A DNA stretch of 64,000 nucleotides from Clostridium sp. Marseille-P299. GTDB lineage: Bacteria; Bacillota; Clostridia; Lachnospirales; Lachnospiraceae. The notes below the pieces were generated by a model. The model was not told the DNA's origin and did no database searches. It was given only the letters and a program-made list of their open reading frames with translations. Where the stretch lies: positions 1,984,001-2,048,000 of the forward strand of contig NZ_FJVE01000007.1 of assembly GCF_900078195.1 (NCBI RefSeq). The letters run 5' to 3'. This document shows, piece by piece, positions 1 through 8,246 of this stretch (position 1 is the stretch's first letter; each line of letters opens with the position of its first letter). Both the position numbers and the translations under genes were made by a program.

Positions 1-2
1 CC

Positions 3-1313
3 CGCCGCCAGCTGAAGGAAGCCGGAAATGACCTTGTGGAAGCGCTCACCAAAATGAAGAATACCGGCGCACAGACCATTCTGGATAGCACCTCCAAGTC
101 CAAAGCTGAACAGCTGATGAACGACCAGCAGTTGGAAGCCTATCAGGATTTTCTGGCAGCGAAGGCATATCAGGCATTCGCCATTAAGCGCCGTGATTCC
201 AAAAACATCACCTCAACGCTGCGTGAGTCCCATCCTATCTTAGAGATTTCTCCGAGAGATTTGGACGCTGACCCGTTTGCACTGTGTACACCAGAGGCGA
301 CCTTCGACCTGCGTAACGGCATGGCCGGAGCAAGAGAACATTCGCCAGAGGACTTCATTACCAAAATCACCTCTGTATCTCCGAGCCAGAAAGGTCAGCA
401 GATTTGGCTGGACTGTCTGGACCTGATTTTCCAAGGTGACCAGTCCCTGATTGACTATGTGCAGATGATTTGTGGTCTGGCCGCTATCGGTAAGGTTTAT
501 GTGGAAGCGCTGATTATTGCCTACGGCGATGGCCGAAACGGTAAGTCCACCTTCTGGAATGCAGTCTCCCGTGTGCTGGGCCTTTACAGCGGCAACATCT
601 CCGCTGACACCCTGACCGTTGGATGTCGCAGAAATATCAAGCCGGAAATGGCCGAGGTCAAAGGCAAGCGTCTGCTCATTGCAGCGGAAATGCAGGAAGG
701 CTCCCGCTTAAACGACTCCACCGTCAAGCAGCTCTGCTCCACCGACGATGTGTTTGCGGAGAAAAAGTATAAGGACCCTTTCTCCTTCAAGCCTTGTCAC
801 ACGCTGGTTCTGTACACCAACCACCTGCCTCGTGTCAGTGCGTCCGATGATGGTATCTGGCGTCGTCTGATCGTCATTCCGTTCAATGCGAAAATCACCG
901 GCAAGAGCGACATCAAAAATTACGGTGAGTACCTGTTTGATAATGCCGGTGAAAGCATTCTGGCGTGGGTCATCGAAGGTGCCAAAAAGGTCATCGAGCT
1001 GGACTACCAGATTCCGGTTCCCGCTTGCGTCCAGAAGGCCATCGATGAATATCGCAATCAGAATGACTGGTTCGGCCATTTCCTTGCGGACAAGTGCGAG
1101 GTGGATGACTCCTATAAAGAAAGCTCCTCTGCACTGTATCAGGCATACCGCAACTACTCTATGGACTGCAACGAGTATATCCGCAGCACGGCTGACTTCT
1201 ACTTTGCGCTGGAGAAGGCAGGCTTCGAGCGTATCAAGGTCCATAACAAGCGCTACTTTAAGGGCCTGCGCCTGAGAGCTGATGATAGCGCTGATGAAGA
1301 TTTCCTGAACTGA
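3..1313 (+). CDS. Phage/plasmid primase-helicase, D5/P4 family, C-terminal part
   Basis: The reading frame is open to the left window edge, so this is the C-terminal portion of a larger protein; the GTG at 36 is only an internal valine codon. A D5-type region leads into a Walker A motif (GDGRNGKST, about nt 526-552), a Walker B-like strand (LLIAAEM) and a sensor/arginine-finger segment (TNHLPRV followed by DDGIWRR), as in superfamily 3 helicases of P4 alpha and poxvirus D5 type. It would unwind and prime phage DNA at replication. The nuclease and SNF2 helicase genes follow, consistent with the end of a replication module. The primase domain itself is not visible. Confidence 0.9.
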   Translation, partial: RRQLKEAGNDLVEALTKMKNTGAQTILDSTSKSKAEQLMNDQQLEAYQDFLAAKAYQAFAIKRRDSKNITSTLRESHPILEISPRDLDADPFALCTPEATFDLRNGMAGAREHSPEDFITKITSVSPSQKGQQIWLDCLDLIFQGDQSLIDYVQMICGLAAIGKVYVEALIIAYGDGRNGKSTFWNAVSRVLGLYSGNISADTLTVGCRRNIKPEMAEVKGKRLLIAAEMQEGSRLNDSTVKQLCSTDDVFAEKKYKDPFSFKPCHTLVLYTNHLPRVSASDDGIWRRLIVIPFNAKITGKSDIKNYGEYLFDNAGESILAWVIEGAKKVIELDYQIPVPACVQKAIDEYRNQNDWFGHFLADKCEVDDSYKESSSALYQAYRNYSMDCNEYIRSTADFYFALEKAGFERIKVHNKRYFKGLRLRADDSADEDFLN

Positions 1314-1322
1314 CAAAACCAT

Positions 1323-1423
1323 GTGGGTAACCTCCATTAAGGTCATATACAAAAATTCTCTAAGGACTAAAAAAATCTGAATAAGAAGAAGTTATGTAAT
1401 TGACATTCAGGGAGGTTACCCAC
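1323..1423. repeat. 13-bp perfect inverted repeat with 75-bp spacer
   Basis: GTGGGTAACCTCC at 1323-1335 is exactly complementary to GGAGGTTACCCAC at 1411-1423. The pair occupies most of the gap between the primase and VRR-NUC genes, and the spacer is AT-rich. A TTGACA hexamer at 1400-1405 lies just before the right arm, without a convincing -10. It could be an operator pair, an mRNA structure or a remnant insertion site. Confidence 0.6.
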
Positions 1424-1455
1424 TCTACCAAAATTAACGCTGACGGAGGTAAGCG

Positions 1456-1758
1456 ATGTTAGAAAAAACCATAGAACAGAAATTAACCATGATGGTTAAA
1501 AAGGCTGGTGGCATCGCCGTGAAGTTCGTGTCTCCGAGTTTCGCAGGAATGCCCGACCGTCTTGTATTACTACCTGATGGCCTTATCGCCTTCGCGGAAC
1601 TGAAGGCTCCCGGCAAGCGCCCACGCCCACTGCAAGAATCACGACACCGGCTGCTGCGTTCCTTGGGATTCAAGGTCTATGTGATAGATAAGCCAGAACA
1701 GATTGGAGGGATGCTGGATGAACTTCGAGCCACACGACTATCAGACCTACGCCATTGA
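1456..1758 (+). CDS. VRR-NUC domain nuclease
   Basis: A 100-residue single-domain protein of the VRR-NUC (PD-(D/E)XK-like) family found in phage replication modules. Visible motifs are the N-terminal E with QK (EQKL), the GMPDRL segment carrying the catalytic Asp, the AELKAP segment with the E-x-K pair, and a C-terminal Q-x3-RH/L region. It probably nicks or resolves branched DNA together with the adjacent SNF2 helicase. A ribosome site (GGAGG, 1446-1450) precedes ATG 1456. The 3' end overlaps the helicase gene by 41 bp, indicating translational coupling. Confidence 0.87.
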   Translation: MLEKTIEQKLTMMVKKAGGIAVKFVSPSFAGMPDRLVLLPDGLIAFAELKAPGKRPRPLQESRHRLLRSLGFKVYVIDKPEQIGGMLDELRATRLSDLRH

Positions 1759-3061
1759 TTATATTGAAACCCATCCCGTATCCGCAGTTCTCCTCGATAT
1801 GGGTCTTGGTAAAACGGTCATCTCCCTGACCGCCATCGCCGACCTGCTGTTTGACAGTTTTCTGGCTCATCGCATTCTGGTGATCGCTCCGCTGCGAGTG
1901 GCCCGTGATACTTGGCCTGCAGAGCTGAAGAAATGGTCCCACTTAAATCACCTGACCTTCGCTGTTGCGGTGGGAACACCGGCAGAACGAAAAGCTGCGC
2001 TGATGGCCGGAGCCGACATCACCATTATCAACCGTGAAAATGTGCAGTGGCTGATTGAGGACAGCGGTATGCAGTTCATCTACGATACGGTGGTTATCGA
2101 TGAGCTGTCCTCCTTCAAAAATCACCAATCAAAACGCTTCAAGGCATTATCCAAGGTGCGCCCGAAGATCAAACGCATCATCGGCCTGACCGGAACACCA
2201 AGCTCCAATGGCCTGATGGATTTATGGGCTGAGTTCCGACTGCTGGATATGGGCCAGCGCCTTGGCAGGTTCATTACACAGTATCGTAACAACTACTTTA
2301 TGCCGGACAAGCGCAATGGCCAAATCATCTATTCCTACAAGCCACTGCCCTATGCAGAGGAAGCCATCTACAGGCAGATTTCGGATATTACGATTTCTAT
2401 GAAAAGTACCGACTATCTGCAGATGCCGGAGCTGGTGTCTTCCCAATATGAAGTGCAGCTTTCCGAGGAGGAACGTGAGCGCTACGAGCAACTGAAAGCA
2501 GAATTTGTCCTGCACCTCTCTGATGAGGAAATCACTGCTGCCAATGCCGCTTCACTGACCGGAAAACTGGTGCAGCTGGCCAACGGTGCCATTTACACCG
2601 ACACCGGCGATATTTTGGAGTTCCATGACCGAAAGCTGGATGCTTTGGAGGATTTGATTGAAGCAGCAAATGAGAAACCCGTGCTGGTGGCCTACTGGTT
2701 TAAGCACGACCTGCAGCGTATCAAAAAGCGCTTTGCTGTGCGAGAACTGAAATCCAGTAAGGACATTGAGGACTGGAACAACGGCAAAATTCCTGTTGCA
2801 GTCATTCATCCTGCTTCTGCCGGTCATGGTTTGAACCTTCAATCCGGCGGTTCCACTCTCATCTGGTTCGGCCTGACATGGTCCTTGGAATTGTACCAAC
2901 AGACCAATGCCCGCCTATGGCGACAGGGACAGACCGACAGAACCGTGGTGATACAGCACATCATCACAAAAGGCACTATCGACGAGCGCATCTTAAAGGC
3001 TCTCTCCCGCAAGGAGCTAACCCAGAATGCACTTATAGATGCCGTAAAAGCCAATCTATGA
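1718..3061 (+). CDS. SNF2-family DEAD/DEAH helicase
   Basis: A 447-residue SNF2-type ATPase. Walker A is LLDMGLGKT near residues 25-33, a DEXx-type box is VVIDELSSF, and the C-terminal RecA lobe carries the HGLNLQ segment and motif VI (QTNARLWRQGQ). The family remodels or translocates on double-stranded DNA; in phages it sits beside VRR-NUC in replication modules. ATG 1718 is chosen because GGAGGG (1705-1710) lies 7 nt upstream; a TTG at 1703 has no ribosome site. Confidence 0.92.
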   Translation: MNFEPHDYQTYAIDYIETHPVSAVLLDMGLGKTVISLTAIADLLFDSFLAHRILVIAPLRVARDTWPAELKKWSHLNHLTFAVAVGTPAERKAALMAGADITIINRENVQWLIEDSGMQFIYDTVVIDELSSFKNHQSKRFKALSKVRPKIKRIIGLTGTPSSNGLMDLWAEFRLLDMGQRLGRFITQYRNNYFMPDKRNGQIIYSYKPLPYAEEAIYRQISDITISMKSTDYLQMPELVSSQYEVQLSEEERERYEQLKAEFVLHLSDEEITAANAASLTGKLVQLANGAIYTDTGDILEFHDRKLDALEDLIEAANEKPVLVAYWFKHDLQRIKKRFAVRELKSSKDIEDWNNGKIPVAVIHPASAGHGLNLQSGGSTLIWFGLTWSLELYQQTNARLWRQGQTDRTVVIQHIITKGTIDERILKALSRKELTQNALIDAVKANL

Positions 3062-3105
3062 CAATCTACGACAATCCGAGGAATAAAATTTTTCGGAGGT
3101 ACAGT

Positions 3106-3525
3106 ATGACCGCAAAAGAATATTTAATGCAAGCCAAGTTTCTGGATATGCGTATCAATTCCAAAATTCAGCAGGTCGAGGCACTGAATGACCTTGCTAC
3201 CAGCGCCAGTTCGGTGCTAACGGGTATGCCTCGCAATCCCAACAAGGCCACTTCCAAGATGGCCGATGCCGTTGCAAAGATTGTGGACCTGCAGGCAGAA
3301 ATCAACCGTGACATTGATGAGCTGGTGGATCTGAAAAAAGAGATTTCCTCCACCATCAAAGCGGTACCAAGTCCTGAGCTTCAGACCCTACTTGAAAAAC
3401 GCTATCTTTGCTTCCAGTCTTGGGAAATCATCGCCGTGGACATGGGCTACAGCATGCACCACCTGTATAAGCTCCATAATCAGGCGCTGGATATTTGCGA
3501 CGGTATCCTGAAACGTGATACCTAA
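3106..3525 (+). CDS. DUF1492-type phage late regulator (sigma-70 region 4-like)
   Basis: A 139-residue protein with a long helical N-terminus and a C-terminal helix-turn-helix (residues about 100-135, SWEIIAVDMGYSMHHLYKLHNQAL). The layout matches DUF1492/ArpU-like proteins that sit at the end of phage early operons and are thought to activate late transcription. ATG 3106 follows CGGAGG at 3094-3099. It is the last gene before the terminator and the packaging genes, the position expected for a late-gene switch. Direct DNA targets are unknown; the repeated 37-bp elements at 8181, 9265 and 26855 are candidates. Confidence 0.82.
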   Translation: MTAKEYLMQAKFLDMRINSKIQQVEALNDLATSASSVLTGMPRNPNKATSKMADAVAKIVDLQAEINRDIDELVDLKKEISSTIKAVPSPELQTLLEKRYLCFQSWEIIAVDMGYSMHHLYKLHNQALDICDGILKRDT

Positions 3526-3584
3526 AGACATAGAATGATACCCGCTTCCTATGATATTATTATAATAGCGAAAATCAGGAACGA

Positions 3585-3615
3585 GCCTTGTGGGAGCAAT
3601 CCCGCAGGGCTTTTT
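3585..3615 (+). terminator. Hairpin terminator before the HNH gene
   Basis: GCCTTGTGGGA and TCCCGCAGGGC form an 11-bp stem with two or three G-U pairs around a GCAA tetraloop, followed by TTTTT. The T-run continues into CTATGCC, a trailer shared with three other terminators of this element. It separates the early operon from the packaging operon on the same strand, so read-through or antitermination must occur unless a promoter lies downstream. An AT-rich promoter-like stretch (TATGATATTATTATAAT, 3550-3566) lies just upstream. Confidence 0.8.
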
Positions 3616-3639
3616 CTATGCCCTGAAGGAGGTGAACCG

Positions 3640-4005
3640 ATGCCTAAGAAACCGAAGCGACCATGTTCTTATCCCGGCTGTCCCAAGCTAACGGATGGCA
3701 GGTTCTGCGAGGAACATGAAAAGCTGGAGAACAAGCGCTACGAGAAGTACGACAGAGACCCTGCTGTACGCCGTCGTTATGGCCGTGCATGGAAGCGTAT
3801 CCGTGACAGCTATGTGCAGCTGCATCCTTTGTGTGAGCAGTGCCAAGAGAAAGGTCTGATTGTTCCTACCGAAGAGGTCCACCATCGCATCCCGCTTTCG
3901 GAAGGCGGCACACACGCAAGAGAAAATCTGATTGCTCTTTGCAAGCCGTGCCATGCCAGAATCCATGCCGAGCGAGGTGATCGTTGGCACAACCATGACC
4001 GGTAG
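3640..4005 (+). CDS. HNH endonuclease (packaging-associated)
   Basis: A 121-residue HNH nuclease with an N-terminal zinc-binding segment (CSYPGCPKL, with a second Cys-Glu-Glu-His) and the HNH core CEQC, VHHRIPLSEGG, ENLIALCKPCHARIH. In cos phages with HK97-type terminases such a protein sits next to the terminase and is needed for cos cleavage (established for HK97-like phages); the position directly before the small terminase fits. ATG 3640 follows AAGGAGGTG. A longer upstream extension in the same frame has no ribosome site and crosses the terminator, so it is rejected. Confidence 0.92.
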   Translation: MPKKPKRPCSYPGCPKLTDGRFCEEHEKLENKRYEKYDRDPAVRRRYGRAWKRIRDSYVQLHPLCEQCQEKGLIVPTEEVHHRIPLSEGGTHARENLIALCKPCHARIHAERGDRWHNHDR

Positions 4006-4116
4006 GGGCGGTCGAAATCTCTGTGACCTTTATGCCGTGCAACGGGCGTGGGGTCTCACGCACAAATTCGCAATTTCAAACAGGGTATATAGGCCCTGCC
4101 AAAGGAGGTGTTGTAA
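4006..4116 (+). other. Probable cos / packaging-initiation region
   Basis: This is the non-coding segment between the HNH nuclease and the small terminase. It contains two small dyads: GGTC (4010-4013) with GACC (4025-4028), and GCGTG (4046-4050) with CACGC (4057-4061). In HK97-like phages the cohesive-end site lies exactly here, so the assignment rests on gene order rather than on a recognised cos sequence. The ribosome site of the terminase gene (AAAGGAGGTG) ends the segment. Confidence 0.45.
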
Positions 4117-4671
4117 TTGGCTAAGGACGGTACCAACCGTGGCGGCGCTCGAATGGGCGCAGGAGCTAAAAAGAAACCCTTAGCTGACAAAATCGCTGAG
4201 GGCAATCCGGGCAAACGCACATTGACTGTCATTGACTTCGATAACCAATCGGTCGATTTGGAAGGTCAAGCGATGCCCAAGCCATCCAAGCTCCTGTCCG
4301 CCAAACAGAAGGATGGCAAAAAGCTGGTCGCAGCTGATATTTACAAAAAGACATGGGACTGGCTTCACGAGCGTGGCTGCGCAGCACTTGTGTCTCCGCA
4401 GCTTCTGGAGCGTTACTCCATGAGCGTGGCCCGTTGGATTCAGTGTGAGGAGGCCATCACCGAGTTTGGTTTTCTGGCAAAGCATCCGACTACGGGCAAT
4501 GCAATCCAGTCGCCTTATGTGGCCATGAGTCAGAACTTCATGAGTCAGACCAACAGGCTCTGGATGGAAATCTACCAAATCGTAAAAGAAAATTGTGCCA
4601 CAGAATACGGCGGCGCTACTCCACAGGATGATGTGATGGAACGCCTTCTGATGGCAAGGAAAGGAATTTGA
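4117..4671 (+). CDS. terS: Terminase small subunit, P27 family
   Basis: A 184-residue small terminase. The N-terminus (NRGGARMGAGAKKKP, then EGNPGKRTL near residues 28-36) is the hallmark of the P27 family. It binds the packaging site and hands DNA to the large terminase. The TTG start at 4117 is preceded by AAAGGAGGTG at a usable distance. Unusually, the large terminase does not follow: about 5.4 kb carrying metK, a methyltransferase, a radical SAM gene and small accessory genes lies in between. Confidence 0.92.
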   Translation: MAKDGTNRGGARMGAGAKKKPLADKIAEGNPGKRTLTVIDFDNQSVDLEGQAMPKPSKLLSAKQKDGKKLVAADIYKKTWDWLHERGCAALVSPQLLERYSMSVARWIQCEEAITEFGFLAKHPTTGNAIQSPYVAMSQNFMSQTNRLWMEIYQIVKENCATEYGGATPQDDVMERLLMARKGI

Positions 4672-4672
4672 T

Positions 4673-5842
4673 ATGAACATTTCTTATAAAACTGCCGAGA
4701 GTGTCTGCGCTGGACACCCGGATAAATTATGCGACCTCATCGCCGATGCTATTCTGGATGAGTGCCTGAAGAAGGACCGATATTCCCGTGTGGCCTGTGA
4801 GGTTATGGCGACAAAAGGAAAAATCTTTGTGTGTGGTGAGATTACCTGCTCCAAGAAAATCGACATCCGCTTGGTGGTCCGCCAGACCCTTGCCAAGGTC
4901 GGATACAATCCTTTGAAGTTCATCATTTTTGTATATGTGCATCGCCAGAGCGCTGACATCGCCGGTGGTGTAAACAAAGCGCTGGAAACCCGTGAAGTAG
5001 ATACCGACGATATCTTTGCTTCCATCGGTGCCGGTGATCAGGGCACTGTTTATGGCTATGCCACCAACGAGACATGGGCAAAGATGCCTACTTCTGTCCT
5101 TTTCGCCAACGACCTGTGCAAGCGTCTGGACGACGCAATGCATGACGGAACCATCCGTGATATTGGTCCTGACGGGAAAGCGCAGGTAACCATCGAATAC
5201 CACGATGGCAAACCTGTCCGTGCAAAGAACATCATCGTTTCTGTGCAGCATAAGGAAAACAAGGATCTGGATGAGCTTCGCCGTGAAATTATCACTGAAA
5301 TCATCTATCCTCTGCTCAGTCGCTACCACTTCCCGAAGGAAGCGGAAATCCTCATCAATCCTTCCGGTCGTTTTGTGGAAGGTGGTCCTGCTGCCGATAC
5401 AGGTCTCACCGGCAGAAAGCTCATGGTGGATACTTACGGTGGTCTTGCTGCACACGGCGGCGGTGCCTTCTCCGGCAAGGATGCCACTAAGGTTGACCGC
5501 AGCGGCGCATACATGGCCAGAGCTGTCGCCCGTAACATCGTAGGCGCATGGCTTGCAGACCGCTGTCAGGTTTCTATCTCCTATGCTATTGGCAAGGCGG
5601 AACCTACTGCCGTTGAGATTGACACCTTCGGTACAGAAAAGGTCGATGTGGAAATTATCCGCAAGGCCGTGATGGAGGTCTTTGACCTGCGTCCCGCTGC
5701 AATCATCTCTCTGTTGCATCTGCGCAGTCCTTACTTCTCCGAGACCGCTGCCTACGGCCACTTCAACGGTTATAAAGGTTCTTGGGAGAACTTGGATAAG
5801 ACCAAAGAACTGAAAAAGGCGGTGGAAAAGTATGCTGATTGA
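4673..5842 (+). CDS. metK: Phage S-adenosylmethionine synthetase
   Basis: A 389-residue protein close to the usual MetK length. It contains the N-terminal methionine-binding GHPDK motif (residues 14-18), the GAGDQG loop and the glycine-rich GGGAFSGKD phosphate loop (about residues 262-270). It makes S-adenosylmethionine from methionine and ATP. Starting 1 nt after terS and overlapping the methyltransferase gene by 11 bp, it is clearly part of the phage operon and not a host gene. The neighbours (DNA methyltransferase and radical SAM enzyme) both consume SAM, suggesting local cofactor supply during infection. Confidence 0.95.
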   Translation: MNISYKTAESVCAGHPDKLCDLIADAILDECLKKDRYSRVACEVMATKGKIFVCGEITCSKKIDIRLVVRQTLAKVGYNPLKFIIFVYVHRQSADIAGGVNKALETREVDTDDIFASIGAGDQGTVYGYATNETWAKMPTSVLFANDLCKRLDDAMHDGTIRDIGPDGKAQVTIEYHDGKPVRAKNIIVSVQHKENKDLDELRREIITEIIYPLLSRYHFPKEAEILINPSGRFVEGGPAADTGLTGRKLMVDTYGGLAAHGGGAFSGKDATKVDRSGAYMARAVARNIVGAWLADRCQVSISYAIGKAEPTAVEIDTFGTEKVDVEIIRKAVMEVFDLRPAAIISLLHLRSPYFSETAAYGHFNGYKGSWENLDKTKELKKAVEKYAD

Positions 5843-7073
5843 GAAAAAGAACACAGCAGAACTTCTGCCTGCTGACTATAACCCTCGTAAAGATTTGAAA
5901 CCCGGCGACAAGGAATATGAAAAGCTGAAGCGCTCCATTGAGCAGTTCGGCTATGTGGAACCGGTCATCTGGAATAAAACCACTGGCCGTGTTGTCGGTG
6001 GTCACCAGCGCTTAAAGGTTCTAATCGACATGGGCATGACCGAAGTGGACTGCGTTGTGGTGGAGCTTTCCGATGAAAAAGAAAAAGCGCTGAATGTGGC
6101 GCTCAATAAAATCAGCGGCGAATGGGACAATGACAAGTTGGCCCTCCTGATCGCTGACCTGCAGGGCACCGATTTCGATGTATCCCTGACCGGCTTTGAG
6201 CCTGCGGAGCTGGAGTCCCTGTTCCGTGAGGACACCAAGAAAGGTGTCCACGATGACGACTTCGATGTGGATGCCGAGCTGAAGCAGCCGACCTTCTCCA
6301 AGTCCGGTGACCTTTGGCAGCTGGGCGAACACCGTCTGGTTTGCGGTGACTCCACCAAGGCTGAAACCTATGCCATCCTGATGAACGGCAAGGTCGCCAA
6401 TCTGGTGGTAACAGACCCTCCGTACAATGTGAACTACGAAGGCAGCGCCGGTAAAATCAAAAACGACAATATGGAAAACAGCGCCTTCTACCAGTTCCTT
6501 CTGGATGCCTACACGCAGATGCACTCTGCTATGGCTGAGGACGCTTCCATTTATGTTTTCCACGCTGATACTGAAGGACTGAACTTCCGCAGGGCATTTG
6601 CCGATGCGGGATTTTACTTGTCCGGCACCTGCATCTGGAAGAAGCAATCTCTGGTGCTGGGTCGCAGTCCTTACCAGTGGCAGCATGAGCCTGTACTGTT
6701 TGGCTGGAAGAAAGCCGGTAAACACCAATGGTACACAGGCCGTAAGGAAACGACCATTTGGGAATTTGATAAGCCTAAGAAAAACGCCGACCATCCGACC
6801 ATGAAGCCTATCCCGCTTCTGGCGTATCCGATTATGAATTCCAGCATGGCTAATTCGCTGGTATTGGACCCGTTCGGTGGTTCCGGCAGCACACTTATCG
6901 CCTGTGAACAGACCAACCGTATCTGCTACACCATTGAGCTGGACGAAAAATTCTGCGATGTTATCGTGAAGCGCTACATCGAGCAGGTCGGTTCCGCTGC
7001 AAATGTAACTGTTGTCCGTGATGGCCTGACCTATCGCTATGATGAGGTGGCCCATGAAGATAGCAATCATTGA
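5832..7073 (+). CDS. ParB-like domain fused to DNA N-methyltransferase
   Basis: A 413-residue fusion. Residues 1-100 resemble the ParB/sulfiredoxin nuclease-like fold (NPRKDLKPGD, then GGHQRLKVL). Residues about 165-400 form an amino-methyltransferase with DPPY near residue 195 preceding the SAM-binding FGGSGST motif near residue 347, the beta-class order. It probably methylates adenine or cytosine N in phage DNA, protecting it from host restriction. The ATG overlaps the metK stop. The target sequence cannot be read from the gene. Confidence 0.93.
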   Translation: MLIEKKNTAELLPADYNPRKDLKPGDKEYEKLKRSIEQFGYVEPVIWNKTTGRVVGGHQRLKVLIDMGMTEVDCVVVELSDEKEKALNVALNKISGEWDNDKLALLIADLQGTDFDVSLTGFEPAELESLFREDTKKGVHDDDFDVDAELKQPTFSKSGDLWQLGEHRLVCGDSTKAETYAILMNGKVANLVVTDPPYNVNYEGSAGKIKNDNMENSAFYQFLLDAYTQMHSAMAEDASIYVFHADTEGLNFRRAFADAGFYLSGTCIWKKQSLVLGRSPYQWQHEPVLFGWKKAGKHQWYTGRKETTIWEFDKPKKNADHPTMKPIPLLAYPIMNSSMANSLVLDPFGGSGSTLIACEQTNRICYTIELDEKFCDVIVKRYIEQVGSAANVTVVRDGLTYRYDEVAHEDSNH

Positions 7074-8136
7074 CGCAGACCTCATTGGCAGAAAGCGACA
7101 CCGTTTTCCCAATCTGGCCTGTATGAAAATATCTGCGCACCACAAAGCTGCCGGTGACACGGTGATGTTAAAGACTGACTATGATGGCCTCGATTCTTTT
7201 GATGCCGTTTACCTGTCAAAGGTCTTTACTGACACACCTGTCCCGGCAGAAGTTTTGAAACTGGATAATGTGACCTATGGAGGCACGGGCTTTTATTACG
7301 ATAAGGCACCGTGCCTTCCTGCTTCTATCGAACACCAGATGCCTGACTATCATCTGTATGATGCATGGGTGGCCGACAAGCTGCTGCACGACGGGAAGCC
7401 TCGTGACTACTCCTACTACACGGATTATTCCATTGGCTTTCTGACCCGTGGCTGTTTCCGCAAGTGCGACTTCTGCGTCAACAAGAATTACGACCGTGTC
7501 TCTGTTCACAGTCCTCTGGCCGAGTTCCACGATCCGGCAAGGCCAAAAATCTGCCTGTTGGATGATAACTTCTTCGGTACACCCTGCTGGAGGGATTTGC
7601 TTCTGGAGCTGCAATCTACCGGGAAGCCATTTCAGTTCAAGCAGGGATTGGATGAACGCCTGCTGACAGATGATAAATGCGCTGCGCTGTTTTCCAGCAA
7701 GTACGATGGCGATTACATTTTTGCTTTTGATAATGTGGCTGACGCACAGCTGATTGAAAACAAAATTCAGCTGGCCAGAAAATATACCGATGCAGTGATG
7801 AAGTTCTACTGCTTCTGCGGCTTTGACCGTAACGACCGCTGGGATGCGGATTTCTGGAAAAGGGACATCTTCGACCTGCTCTTCCGCATTGAAGTTCTGA
7901 TACGAAACCGCTGCCTGCCGTATGTGATGCGCTTTGCCAGATATACAGAAAGTCCCTACCGTGGTATGTATATCACCATTGCCCGCTGGTGCAATCAGCC
8001 GAGCTTTTTCAAAAAGAAAAGCCTGCGTGAATTTGCCATCTGCAACGGTCTGGATAGCGCCTGCTACCGGTATGTTGCTGACTTTGAGCGCCTGTTTCCG
8101 GAGGTCGCTTTGTATCTCGATATGAAGTACAAATAA
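7054..8136 (+). CDS. Radical SAM protein with N-terminal B12-binding-like domain
   Basis: A 360-residue protein. The [4Fe-4S] motif CFRKCDFC lies near residues 135-142, and an N-terminal Rossmann-like segment (MKIAIIDADLIG) precedes it, resembling cobalamin-binding radical SAM proteins, although a DxHxxG motif is not seen. ATG 7054 is chosen because GAGGTGG (7044-7050) precedes it; upstream in-frame ATGs lack a site. It overlaps the methyltransferase by 20 bp. The substrate is unknown; context suggests a modification linked to phage DNA or to tRNA/protein during infection. Confidence 0.85.
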   Translation: MKIAIIDADLIGRKRHRFPNLACMKISAHHKAAGDTVMLKTDYDGLDSFDAVYLSKVFTDTPVPAEVLKLDNVTYGGTGFYYDKAPCLPASIEHQMPDYHLYDAWVADKLLHDGKPRDYSYYTDYSIGFLTRGCFRKCDFCVNKNYDRVSVHSPLAEFHDPARPKICLLDDNFFGTPCWRDLLLELQSTGKPFQFKQGLDERLLTDDKCAALFSSKYDGDYIFAFDNVADAQLIENKIQLARKYTDAVMKFYCFCGFDRNDRWDADFWKRDIFDLLFRIEVLIRNRCLPYVMRFARYTESPYRGMYITIARWCNQPSFFKKKSLREFAICNGLDSACYRYVADFERLFPEVALYLDMKYK

Positions 8137-8180
8137 CCACAAAAATCCCGGCTCCTATTTGGTACATATATTTCTCAAAT

Positions 8181-8217
8181 ATAACTTGCTATTCTGTGCC
8201 TTTAGAGCGAATATGTG
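8181..8217 (+). promoter_or_regulatory. Repeated 37-bp promoter-like element, copy A
   Basis: TTGCTA and GAATAT hexamers are 17 bp apart, with a conserved spacer core CTTTAGAGC. The same element, nearly identical, recurs at 9265-9301 and 26855-26891. It sits about 30 bp upstream of the gene at 8247. Conservation of the spacer as well as the hexamers suggests a specific activator or operator and not only a sigma-A promoter. Confidence 0.7.
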
Positions 8218-8246
8218 ACTACCAAAATTAAAGGAGGTCATACACC

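Noticed and set aside
4673..5842. metK as a host chromosomal gene captured at a prophage edge
   Set aside because: It is 1 nt from terS, overlaps the methyltransferase, and has phage-like composition; it lies well inside the element.
4727..5854. Long open frame (375 codons) opposite metK
   Set aside because: It is an antisense shadow of metK: the + strand frame has motifs, ribosome site and overlaps with neighbours; the minus frame has none.
6021..7160. Long minus-strand open frame opposite the methyltransferase
   Set aside because: Antisense shadow caused by high GC at codon third positions; no family-like sequence.
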